In this document: piece by piece, positions 1 to 7,917 of the stretch
Layout: every line of letters starts with the position of its first letter
Position numbering within the stretch: position 1 is the stretch's first letter
Source of the DNA: Actomonas sp051209155
GTDB taxonomy: Bacteria; Verrucomicrobiota; Verrucomicrobiia; Opitutales; Opitutaceae
Reading direction: 5' to 3' (one strand)
DNA: 64,000 nt
Assembly (NCBI GenBank): GCA_051209155.1
Contig: JBPJGB010000001.1
Notes under the pieces: generated by a model
Databases searched by the model: none
What the model saw: the letters and a program-made list of their open reading frames with translations, nothing else
Told to the model about the DNA's origin: nothing
Position numbers and translations under genes: made by a program

Positions 1-2
1 TC

Positions 3-1547
3 ATCAAGTCCGACGGCACGCTGTGGTTTCTCGGCAGTCGCGACAATGGACGTTGGGGCATTCCTTTCACGCCCTACCAATTGGAGCCGGAGCAAATCGC
101 CACCGGCGCCATTGATGTCGCAGCGCGCGCCGGCAATTCCTACTACGTCGACTCTGATGGCATCCTATGGGGCTCCGGAGAGAACGCCCACTATCAGCTC
201 GGCCAGGGACACACCAATCAGGTCCAACGCTTCACCCAAATCGCGACCGATGTTGCCCAAGTTGCCGCAGGGGAAATCCATACTCTGTTCATCAAAACGG
301 ACGGCAGTCTTTGGGGGATGGGACGCAGCGTCACGGGCGAACTCGGCACCGGCACCGGCACTGAAGCACCGACACCCGTATTCATTGCGCACAACGTAGC
401 AGCCGCCGCCACCGGCCAATCGAATTCCTACTTCCTCACCAAGGACGGCAGACTGTGGGGGTTGGGCATCAATACCCAGCAGCAGCTCGGGGTTGGAGGC
501 AGCGAGTTCCGCAACGATGTTCCGCGTCTGATTGCCACCGGTGTCAGAAAATTCGCCGCCGGAACCTACCACGTTGTCTGGATCGACCAAAATGGCGAAC
601 TCTGGGGCCGGGGCCGGGCGGCCTTCGGCGAACTCTCGCTTCCTCTCGCCGATTTCGTTGATGCCCCCCGACACCTGGCCAGTCAGGTGCTGACCGTCGC
701 GGCCAGCCAAACGCGCACCCTCTACACCCAGGTCCCCGAGTCCTACCTCACCAACCTGTCCACGCGTGTCCGGATTCCGGATACAGGGGGCGGCCGTCTC
801 TCCGCCGGCTTTGTCATCAGCGGCAACGAGCCGCTCACCGCGCTCATTCGTGCCGTCGGGCCCACCTTGGCCACGGTCGATGTCGAGGGCGCCATGCCCG
901 ATCCGTCGCTGCAGCTCTTCAACGCCAACGGTGACCTGATCGCCACCAACGAGGACTGGGGTGACTCCAATGGCGCCCAAATCGCGTCCGTCGCCGCCGA
1001 GTTGGGCGCTTTCGCGCTGCCGGCCGGCAGCGCCGATTCCGCCATGCTCGTCACCCTGCCGCCCGGCGGCTACTCCGCCGTGATCGATCGCGGCGACACT
1101 CCCGGCGGGGTGGTCTTGCTCGAGGTCTACAACCGCCACCCGCGCTCTTGGCGCTCGCGCCTCGTCAACCTCTCCGTGCGCACCCATGCCGGCAACGGCG
1201 ACGACACGCTTACTGCCGGCTTCGTCGTTGAGGGCGAGCGCGACGCCCGTCTCCTTGTGCGGGCCGTCGGCCCGACCTTGGGCGACTACGGCGTGCCCGG
1301 CGTGCTAGCCGATCCGCAACTCGCCGTCCTGCGCGGCTCGACCACCCTCGCCACCAACGACGACTGGGCAGGCGACCCCGCAATCACCGCCGACGCCAAC
1401 GACATCGGCGCCTTTGCCCTGCCCACCGAAAGCCGCGACGCCGCCGCCATCGTCGGCCTGCCGGCCGGTGTTTACTCCAGCCAGGTCCGCACCAAGTCCG
1501 ACGCCACCGGCAACGCCATCATCGAAGTCTACTTGGTCGACAACTGA
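3..1547 (+). CDS. RCC1-repeat surface protein with two C-terminal RAVGPTL modules (5' end outside window)
   Basis: The reading frame is open to the left edge, so the gene is truncated at its 5' end; about 514 residues are visible. Residues 1-240 are RCC1-type repeats, each with the pattern 'DG.LWG.G.N..GQLG' and Ala/Gly-rich linkers ('QVAAGEIHTLFIK'), expected to form a beta-propeller. After these come two copies of a domain of about 115 residues, each with 'AGFV..G', 'RAVGPTL', 'N.DW' and 'GAFALP'. I know this module as a frequent C-terminal domain of secreted Verrucomicrobia proteins without an assigned function. The protein is probably exported, but its signal peptide would lie outside the window. 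It converges with the anti-sigma gene 30 bp downstream. Confidence 0.85.
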   Translation: MKSDGTLWFLGSRDNGRWGIPFTPYQLEPEQIATGAIDVAARAGNSYYVDSDGILWGSGENAHYQLGQGHTNQVQRFTQIATDVAQVAAGEIHTLFIKTDGSLWGMGRSVTGELGTGTGTEAPTPVFIAHNVAAAATGQSNSYFLTKDGRLWGLGINTQQQLGVGGSEFRNDVPRLIATGVRKFAAGTYHVVWIDQNGELWGRGRAAFGELSLPLADFVDAPRHLASQVLTVAASQTRTLYTQVPESYLTNLSTRVRIPDTGGGRLSAGFVISGNEPLTALIRAVGPTLATVDVEGAMPDPSLQLFNANGDLIATNEDWGDSNGAQIASVAAELGAFALPAGSADSAMLVTLPPGGYSAVIDRGDTPGGVVLLEVYNRHPRSWRSRLVNLSVRTHAGNGDDTLTAGFVVEGERDARLLVRAVGPTLGDYGVPGVLADPQLAVLRGSTTLATNDDWAGDPAITADANDIGAFALPTESRDAAAIVGLPAGVYSSQVRTKSDATGNAIIEVYLVDN

Positions 1548-1577
1548 TTCGAGCGACCTTGGTGGAAGGGGCCTAGC

Positions 1578-2321
1578 CTACCCGCGCTGTGCGATCGCGG
1601 CGACGGTTTCCTGGGCGGAGACGACCACGCCGCCTGGCTTTTCGACCGTGATCACAAAGGCCACCGGGCGATCGACGGGCAGTGCGGCGCGGATCGGCAC
1701 GACAACCTCTCCGGCGTTTGCCGGGATGTCGAAGACACCGCCGTCCACCGGGCGCTCGTCGCGCTCGGGGTCGACGATCCACAATTGATACTGCGCCTGC
1801 GTCGGATCGTTGGCCGGCAAACCCGCGAAACGCATGTAGCCCTGCTGGCTGTCGTCGGACCACACCACGTCGCCACTCAATCCGCCGTAGTCGGCCAGGC
1901 CGGCGAAATCCAAACGCACGGCGTCGCTCGCTTCGAGCAGCGCGCTGCGGGCTTCCGCCGGCGAGGGGAGCGCTGGCTCGGGTTGCGTGCCTTGCACCAT
2001 CAACAAAATCGCAAAACCAGCCGCCACCGCCCAGCCCAACGCCGCATTGCGCCAGAACGGGATGACCTCAGCCGGCGCCTCGGCCGCAAACGCCGCGGTG
2101 TCGGCCTCCAAACGCTGCCGCAGTCCAGCCGGGGGGGCTTCGACGGCCGGTGCGAGGGTGCTTTCAAGTCCGGCCACCAAGAGATCGAGGGTGCCATCGG
2201 GTTCGAAGCCGTGCTCGTCCACCAGTTGCTGCCACTCCATGAGTTCTTCCGGCGAAAGGTCGCCCAGGGCGCGGGCGGCGTCCAGCTCGGCAAATCGGTC
2301 TGCTCGTTCGCGGGGGTTCAT
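1578..2321 (-). CDS. RskA-like anti-sigma factor
   Basis: A 247-residue protein. The N-terminal part (1-85) is acidic and helical ('LGDLSPEELMEWQQL'), as in cytoplasmic sigma-binding domains but without a zinc motif. One membrane segment follows at about 90-110 ('WAVAAGFAILLMVQG'). The C-terminal part resembles the RskA C-terminal domain ('QLWIVDPERDERPVDGG' and a closing 'VITVEKPGG'). The ATG at 2321 overlaps the sigma-factor stop by 4 bp (ATGA), so the two are translationally coupled. It presumably holds the adjacent ECF sigma factor at the membrane. The signal it senses is unknown. Confidence 0.85.
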   Translation of the reverse strand: MNPRERADRFAELDAARALGDLSPEELMEWQQLVDEHGFEPDGTLDLLVAGLESTLAPAVEAPPAGLRQRLEADTAAFAAEAPAEVIPFWRNAALGWAVAAGFAILLMVQGTQPEPALPSPAEARSALLEASDAVRLDFAGLADYGGLSGDVVWSDDSQQGYMRFAGLPANDPTQAQYQLWIVDPERDERPVDGGVFDIPANAGEVVVPIRAALPVDRPVAFVITVEKPGGVVVSAQETVAAIAQRG

Positions 2322-2890
2322 GAGGTGGCGGGGTTGGAGGCTTGCGCGCCCAGGCGTTGGCGCAATTCGAGGAGGCCCCGGCGCAGGCGGGTTTTGACGG
2401 TGCCGAGGGGCTGGCCGGTGCGCTCGGCGATTTCGGGATGGCTCAAGCCGTCCGCGAAATGCAGCTGCAACAGCTCCCGGGTGACCGCGGGCAGCGTCGC
2501 CAGGGCGGAGTGAAGGTGTTCGGTATCCATCTTTTGGATGCGAGGGGGCGAGTCGACCATCAGGCGGTCGAGGTCGGGCGGCAAGGGCTCGGCGGTCGGT
2601 CGCCGCCCCTTGCGACGCAGCCAGTCGATGGCGCGGCGACGGGCAACGAGGCCGATGAAGGTGACGGCGGAGGCGCGCGCCGGGTCGAAGCGGCCGGCTT
2701 TTTGCCAGAGTTCGGTGAAGGCTTCCTGCACGACGTCCTCGGCTTCGGTATCGGGTTGCACGTAGCGCCGGATGATGGACCAGACGAGAGGGCTGAACCG
2801 GGCGATGCACTCATGCATCGCCCGGCCATCGCGCCGGGCCACGCGCGGCAAAATGTCAGCATCGGTGTCGTCTGCTCCCGGAGGGGCCAT
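2318..2890 (-). CDS. ECF RNA polymerase sigma factor (SigK-like)
   Basis: A 190-residue sigma-70 family protein with only regions 2 and 4. Region 2 includes 'AEDVVQEAFTELWQKAGRFD' and a following 'RRRAIDWLRRKGRR'. Region 4 includes 'HFADGLSHPEIAERTGQPLG' followed by 'TVKTRLRRGLLELRQRL', the helix-turn-helix for the -35 element. It lies between a fasciclin gene 40 bp upstream and the overlapping RskA-like anti-sigma gene. This is the same set of partners as SigK, RskA and MPT70/MPT83 in mycobacteria. It probably transcribes its own operon, but no promoter was identified here. Confidence 0.92.
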   Translation of the reverse strand: MAPPGADDTDADILPRVARRDGRAMHECIARFSPLVWSIIRRYVQPDTEAEDVVQEAFTELWQKAGRFDPARASAVTFIGLVARRRAIDWLRRKGRRPTAEPLPPDLDRLMVDSPPRIQKMDTEHLHSALATLPAVTRELLQLHFADGLSHPEIAERTGQPLGTVKTRLRRGLLELRQRLGAQASNPATS

Positions 2891-2930
2891 GTGAGCACTG
2901 AGACAGACTTGGGCCGCGTGACAACCGCCG

Positions 2931-3737
2931 TCAGCGCTTCGCCATCAGGTTTTGCGTCATCGCCGGCGCCATCACCGCATCGAGCGCGTGGCGCAGGGTC
3001 CAGGCGTTGGTCGTGGCGCTGCGGTGGCGGCCCACGGTGTGCATGGCGTCGCGCAGCGCCTGCCGCTGACCGCTGGAGAGCTCACTGTTCGGCAGGGTCA
3101 GCATCGCCTCGATCGCCATCGCGTAGACGGCTTCGCAGGCGCGGTGGTTGCCGTGGTTGTAGAGCGGGACCCCACGATCGATCGCCGCACGGGCGAGCTG
3201 TTGCACGGGGGCCGACGGAGCGGCATGGCTGGCGGAGAGCGACGGTGGCAGGAGCACCGTGTCGATCACGTGGATGATGCCGTTGGTGGCCATGATGTCG
3301 GTTTGGATGACCTTGGAGTCATTGAGAAACAAATCACCGCCACGGCGGGTGACGGCGAGCGTGCCGCCACTGAGCGTGTTGGCTTCGTCGAGGGTCACGG
3401 CAACCTTGGCGGGCACCTTGGCGGCGACCACGTGATAGGTGAGCACCTCGACGAGCTGGTCCTTGTTCTCGGGCTTGAGGAGGGACTCGACCGTGCCGGC
3501 CGGCAGCTTGGCAAAGGCGGCGTCGGTCGGCGCAAAGACCGTGAACGGGCCGTCGCCCTTGAGGGCGTTAACCAGATCGGCGGCGCCGAGCGCGGCGGCC
3601 AGGGTTTTGAACTGGCCGGCGGCGACCGCCGTGTCGACGAGGTCGGCCTTGGCCATCGGTTTGGCGTGGTGGTCGGCGGAAACAACGGAAACGGAGCTGA
3701 TCAGGGCCCCGGCGAGGAGCATTGATTTCATCTTCAT
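2931..3737 (-). CDS. Secreted fasciclin (FAS1) domain protein with extra C-terminal domain
   Basis: The start at 3737 gives a good signal peptide ('MKMKSMLLAGALISSVSVVS', then A-D); the frame is open further upstream without support. The protein has 268 residues. Residues 25-170 form a FAS1 domain: 'LVDTAVAAGQFKTLAAAL', 'GPFTVFAPTDAAFAKLPAGT', 'LTYHVVAAKV' and 'NGIIHVIDTVLLP'. The last 100 residues ('VQQLARAAIDRGVPLYNHG', 'CEAVYAMAIEAML') are a helical domain I cannot name. It is first in an operon with the ECF sigma and anti-sigma genes and is probably an adhesion or envelope-stress output of that sigma factor. Confidence 0.85.
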   Translation of the reverse strand: MKMKSMLLAGALISSVSVVSADHHAKPMAKADLVDTAVAAGQFKTLAAALGAADLVNALKGDGPFTVFAPTDAAFAKLPAGTVESLLKPENKDQLVEVLTYHVVAAKVPAKVAVTLDEANTLSGGTLAVTRRGGDLFLNDSKVIQTDIMATNGIIHVIDTVLLPPSLSASHAAPSAPVQQLARAAIDRGVPLYNHGNHRACEAVYAMAIEAMLTLPNSELSSGQRQALRDAMHTVGRHRSATTNAWTLRHALDAVMAPAMTQNLMAKR

Positions 3738-4017
3738 GGGAGGATCGGTTTGGTTTTGGTTCCCGGCTTGGCGGCGACGTGCCGCAAGTTCCGTTGCCAT
3801 GGCTTTCGCCCTCGCCAACGAAACGGATTCAATTTCCGTCAGCTTTTGCTCCCATTCCCGTCGCCCACCCTGCTTCACGGAAACTCAGGATGCGATTTGC
3901 ACCCCACGACAGAGTGGGAACACTCTCCTTCCGTTGCCATCCAATGGCAACGAGACTGGCTCGACTGCGCGTCCTGCCGTCTGCTTACCCCATCGACTCA
4001 ACCACACCATCTGCTTC
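3738..4017. other. Divergent intergenic region with a GTTGCCAT hairpin
   Basis: This 280-bp stretch separates the divergent fasciclin and 4018 genes and must carry both promoters. A perfect 9-bp stem with a CCA loop (CGTTGCCAT / ATGGCAACG) lies at 3932-3952. The word TTCCGTTGCCAT also occurs once more, near 3786-3797. No other gene is supported here. Confidence 0.5.
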
Positions 4018-5247
4018 ATGTCCCAAACCGTGATTCACCGTTTGCGACGACAAGGTATCACCGTCGCGACCGCCATTTGGCTCATTTGCCTCGTCGCTGC
4101 CCCCTTGGCGGCGCAACCCAAACCGCGGGTCGTCACCTCCAAGGCCGCCCCGGAACGCACCCATCAGTTGTTCGTGGGCGTCGACCTGTTCGTGCCCAAC
4201 GGCTTGGAAATGATGCAGGTCCGCAACATCGAGGGTCGCACCGCCCTCGTCGCCTCCGAAGCCGGCCAACTTGAGGAGATCGAGCGCACATCGGGCTTCC
4301 GCTGGAAACTCGTCCCCAAGGTCAGCAACCAGGACGCGGCGATTGCCGATCTCGAATACGAGACCACCTACTCCCCGGCCAGCGATCCCTACAAACAGTG
4401 GGTGGGCCGCCAGACCAACATCATGAACTACCAGCAGGATCAGGCCATGATGACCGAGCTGCGGGCGGTCGGCGCTTCCTCGGTGGTGATGGCTCCCAGC
4501 CCGGACGGCGACGGCATGGTGGTCGCCAACGATCAGGACGTGCGACCGGAGTTGATGAACGCCCTGCAATCCGGCCTCAGCGAGCAGGCCATGCTCACCG
4601 ACATGACCAGCCCGGATACCGCCTCCAAGGAAATCCACAACCGCGGGGAATCGCAGGGGCACGACGCCGTGGAGCTACGCTTCAGCGTCTCCGCGCCGAG
4701 CACCATGTCGCACGCCTACTGCGTCGCCCTCGCCCGAGTCCGCCTGCCCAACGGCACGATCGACGATGTGAACTTCTACAAACCCATCGGCGAAATCGGC
4801 CCGCGCCCGCGCAAGATCACCATGTTGCAGACCGGGATTCCGCCAGACTCCGAGATCCTCGAGGTGAAGCTTCATCTCTTCAACTCCGGCAAGGAGCTCG
4901 CCACCAACCTCTCCGAAAAGCGCTTCGAACTCACGGAAGAAGAAGCCCGCCAATACCTCTTGCTCGACCACACCGCCAACCACCGCGGTGAAACCCTGCC
5001 GGCCTGCGCCGTTTGGGAGCTCGCTCCACCCGAGCTCAAAGCCGCCCCGAGCTCCGCGCCACTCGACCAACCGATTCTGGTAAAGATCGACGCGCAGGGA
5101 CAGTTCGTCGGCTTCGCCTCAGACGACCAAATCGTCTCCGCCGCTCAGCGGGACATCATCAAAAATCTGGTTTACCTGCCCGCGCTCGAAGACGGCCAGG
5201 CCATCGAGTCCACCGTCGCCGTCAACCTGGCCGACTACTTCCGCTGA
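4018..5247 (+). CDS. Secreted protein of unknown function with TonB-like C-terminal end
   Basis: The ATG at 4018 gives 409 residues with an N-terminal hydrophobic segment ('GITVATAIWLICLVAAPLAA') that reads as a signal peptide or anchor. The upstream open frame lacks a plausible start. The middle of the protein matches no family I recognise. The last 60 residues ('ILVKIDAQGQFVGFASDD', 'LPALEDGQAIESTVAVNL') follow the pattern of TonB C-terminal domains, with a glycine turn, then PAL-x-DGQ and an alternating strand. No TonB-style proline spacer is obvious. Assignment to an energy-transducing or periplasmic peptide-binding role is inference from that pattern only. Confidence 0.7.
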   Translation: MSQTVIHRLRRQGITVATAIWLICLVAAPLAAQPKPRVVTSKAAPERTHQLFVGVDLFVPNGLEMMQVRNIEGRTALVASEAGQLEEIERTSGFRWKLVPKVSNQDAAIADLEYETTYSPASDPYKQWVGRQTNIMNYQQDQAMMTELRAVGASSVVMAPSPDGDGMVVANDQDVRPELMNALQSGLSEQAMLTDMTSPDTASKEIHNRGESQGHDAVELRFSVSAPSTMSHAYCVALARVRLPNGTIDDVNFYKPIGEIGPRPRKITMLQTGIPPDSEILEVKLHLFNSGKELATNLSEKRFELTEEEARQYLLLDHTANHRGETLPACAVWELAPPELKAAPSSAPLDQPILVKIDAQGQFVGFASDDQIVSAAQRDIIKNLVYLPALEDGQAIESTVAVNLADYFR

Positions 5248-5261
5248 GCCGACACGGGGCT

Positions 5262-6890
5262 TCAGCGGATCATCTGCCGCAGGCCCTTGTGATAACCCTC
5301 GATTTTGGCCTGCGCATAGCCCCGTCCGTCCAAGGTCGTGGTCTGCAAGGTGAGGTTGGCGTAGTTGCGTGACCGCAACCGCGCCACGAAGTCGGCCAAG
5401 GGCTGCCGTATTTCGCTCAACGACTCGTCGCCGCCGCTGTAGATCATCACGCGGGCGCTCAGATCGCCGCCGCGGGCCGCCCGGGTCGCTTCGAGTTGCC
5501 ACAAGGGCCTGTCCGCAGCGCCGACATCCGGTGAGACCAAGAGATACCGGTCAAAGCTCGGTTCCTCGCTCAACAGGTCGGCGAGAGCCCACGCCGCCGC
5601 CTTTTCGCTGGCCACAATCATGCGGTAACCGGCCGGGCTGTTCAGCGGGCCCTCGACCTGGGGAATCACCTCGTCGCGCACCCAAGCCCGCGTATCGGCG
5701 GCGCCGCCCCCGGTTTCGAGGTCGAAGGCCTGCTCCCGCCACTGCATCAGCACACGATTGCTGGGCGCTTCCCAGTCCAAGCCCGCCCGCAGAATCGAGC
5801 TCGAGGTCTCGTAGTCGTAGAGCAAGGACCCGAAGTGCCCGTCGACCGCGCGAAAGTCGCCCCACTGTCCATCCATCACGTAAATCACCCCGGCCGCATA
5901 GGTGGAACGCGCCGGCGCCACCGGGTCGTTGAGCACCAAGCGCCGCCGGGCACCCGTGCGTGCATCGGTGCTGCGCCAAACCTGGTCCACCCACCAGTCC
6001 ACCTTTGGCTCGGAGGGCGTCCAGTTGCGAGGCGCCGGGTCACCACGTTTCAGCGGCACCAGCTGCGCTTGCACCACCTGCGGCAAACCTTCCAGGTAAG
6101 CCATCTCTGCCACCGCCCCGTGGCGTTCGCTGGGCTCAAAGTCCAACCCCAGATCCAACCCGGGCAGATTGAGGCCCTGCAGCGCGTTGTAAAAGTCCTG
6201 AGCACCGATGCGTTGGGTGTAATTCTCCGATGCTCCGGTGATGATGCGGACTTTGATCCCGCGTTGCGCACTCGCCCCGCTCCATTGCTGCGCACGCTGC
6301 ACCATCACCTCGTTGTCGAACCACATCGAGGGACTCGAGAGCACGTAACCCGTGAAAAGCCCCCCATCATTGAGCAGGGCATAACCTGTGAATAATCCGC
6401 CGTAAGAGGAGCCCATGAGGATGCGTTCACCCCGCCGACAGGCGTAACGCGTCTCCATCAGCGGAACGATCTCGTTGGCCACCGTTTGCAGAAACAGATT
6501 GGCCTCACCGCTTTCGCCCTGTCCCAAGGCGGGCGTCGGCGTGTAGTCGCGCTGGCGCAGTTGGCCGTAGTTGGGGTCGGCGCCACCGTAGGTGATGCCG
6601 CACACGATCATCGGCGCGAGCCGGCCGTCGTATTCGAGCGCCCGGGTGATCGCCCAAACCCGGAAAAAGTCCCATTGCGCGTCGAGCTGATACACGACGG
6701 TGTAATCCTGCCGCGTCGGGTCGTAATACCGGGGCAAACCGACCCGCAACTGATAGCGTCGGCCGGTGTAGCGGGAGACAAATTCGTGTTGCTGCGTCTC
6801 CGGCAGCGGCAGGTTCTCCGCCCCCTGTGCCGACAAGACGCCGAACAGCGTCAGAACCAGCGGCAGACAACGCGAACCAAAGCGGGGCAT
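5262..6890 (-). CDS. Secreted esterase of the esterase D / IroE type, tandem domains
   Basis: A 542-residue protein with a signal peptide ('LPLVLTLFGVLSAQGAE'). The first half is an alpha/beta-hydrolase of the putative esterase family: 'YTVVYQLDAQWDFFRVW', then GSSYGG at 160-165, whose Ser162 is the expected nucleophile, then 'VLSSPSMW'. The second half (from about 300) repeats the fold ('AGVIYVMDGQWGDFRAVDGH', 'LLVSPDVG') but where the nucleophile elbow should be it reads 'VASEKAAAW', with the glycines lost. The second domain is therefore probably inactive. Substrates in this family include siderophore and sugar esters; none can be chosen from context. Confidence 0.8.
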   Translation of the reverse strand: MPRFGSRCLPLVLTLFGVLSAQGAENLPLPETQQHEFVSRYTGRRYQLRVGLPRYYDPTRQDYTVVYQLDAQWDFFRVWAITRALEYDGRLAPMIVCGITYGGADPNYGQLRQRDYTPTPALGQGESGEANLFLQTVANEIVPLMETRYACRRGERILMGSSYGGLFTGYALLNDGGLFTGYVLSSPSMWFDNEVMVQRAQQWSGASAQRGIKVRIITGASENYTQRIGAQDFYNALQGLNLPGLDLGLDFEPSERHGAVAEMAYLEGLPQVVQAQLVPLKRGDPAPRNWTPSEPKVDWWVDQVWRSTDARTGARRRLVLNDPVAPARSTYAAGVIYVMDGQWGDFRAVDGHFGSLLYDYETSSSILRAGLDWEAPSNRVLMQWREQAFDLETGGGAADTRAWVRDEVIPQVEGPLNSPAGYRMIVASEKAAAWALADLLSEEPSFDRYLLVSPDVGAADRPLWQLEATRAARGGDLSARVMIYSGGDESLSEIRQPLADFVARLRSRNYANLTLQTTTLDGRGYAQAKIEGYHKGLRQMIR

Positions 6891-6959
6891 GCAGCACCAA
6901 CCCCGGCGCCGCCAAACAACCCGTCAAATCACGCTGCGGCTCGACCCCCGGGGGTTCGC

Positions 6960-7838
6960 TCACTCATACCGCGAGCTGCGGCCGAAGTAGTTGAGAAACC
7001 ACGCTTCCTTCCACACGCGGTAACGGGCCTCGACCGTCATCTTGCCGTGCTCCTCGCGCTCGTGATGCGGAAACAGGAAGCCGAGCTCGGTGTTCACCTG
7101 CTCCATGGCGTGCTGCTGGGCGTTGAGGTCGGCCAGGGGTTCGGTTTCCCACTCCACCAACGGATCCTTCTCCGTCATCAGGCGGACGCGGTGGCGCTTC
7201 ACCAGCGAAGCGATCGAGCGCCGCCACGGGCTGCGGTCGACCAGCCAGTTCTCCGGATAAAACCCGGCAAAGGGCAGGAAGAGGTTGTCGGTCACGTAGC
7301 GGTAGCCGCTGCTGGTGATCGAAATGAGGCTGGCGCACATCACGATGTTGCCGCCCGGCTGGGGCAGGAAGAGCACCTGCACCCGCAACTTGTCCGATGA
7401 GTCCTGATAAACCGACATTCGCAGCGCAAAACCCGGCGCGAGCTCGGCCTTGAGCGACTGGACGGCGTGAAAACCCTCTTTGCGCAGCCAATCGCGGACT
7501 TTCAGCAGGCGGGGTTGGGTAGGCCACTCCTCGCCGCTGGAATTCACGCGAAAGCGCGGGAAAAGTGGAATCGGGCTGAGGCTCAGCGCCTTGATCTCCA
7601 GCCAGCGATAAATCGTCTCGATGAGGAAGTAAACCAGCAGGCAGGTCACCGCCAGGACCCAATAGGGTCGTTGGCTGAGGCCGAGGTCGACGAAGATCTT
7701 GGCCAGACCGAAGCCAAAGATCAGCCACCGCAGCCAGCGATTGAAGATTGCCAGCAAGGGTGAGAAGCGGCGCTGGTTGATCTGAAACAGGACCAGCGAC
7801 ACCACCATGGCGGTGACGACGGGATAAGTGGGATCCAT
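6960..7838 (-). CDS. Membrane protein of unknown function
   Basis: The protein has 292 residues. Three hydrophobic segments occupy the first 95 residues ('VVTAMVVSLVLFQI', 'WLIFGFGLAKIFVDLGL', 'WVLAVTCLLVYFLIETIY'). A soluble domain of about 190 residues follows, with a mixed strand/helix pattern and a charged tail ending 'YFGRSSRYE'. I recognise no family. It lies 69 bp upstream of the esterase in the same direction and follows dnaN after a likely terminator. Confidence 0.7.
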   Translation of the reverse strand: MDPTYPVVTAMVVSLVLFQINQRRFSPLLAIFNRWLRWLIFGFGLAKIFVDLGLSQRPYWVLAVTCLLVYFLIETIYRWLEIKALSLSPIPLFPRFRVNSSGEEWPTQPRLLKVRDWLRKEGFHAVQSLKAELAPGFALRMSVYQDSSDKLRVQVLFLPQPGGNIVMCASLISITSSGYRYVTDNLFLPFAGFYPENWLVDRSPWRRSIASLVKRHRVRLMTEKDPLVEWETEPLADLNAQQHAMEQVNTELGFLFPHHEREEHGKMTVEARYRVWKEAWFLNYFGRSSRYE

Positions 7839-7851
7839 GAAGCAGGGTTGG

Positions 7852-7886
7852 AGACAAGAAGGGCCGGACGCTGGAACGCCCGGCCC
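7852..7886 (-). terminator. Probable intrinsic terminator of dnaN
   Basis: On the minus strand a 10-bp GC-rich stem with one G-T pair (GGGCCGGGCG / CGTCCGGCCC), loop TTCCAG, is followed by TTCTTGTCT. It begins 31 bp after the dnaN stop codon. The T tract is short, so termination efficiency is uncertain. Confidence 0.6.
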
Positions 7887-7917
7887 GTAAAAGTGGAAGT
7901 TGGCGTGTGGCTGAGAC

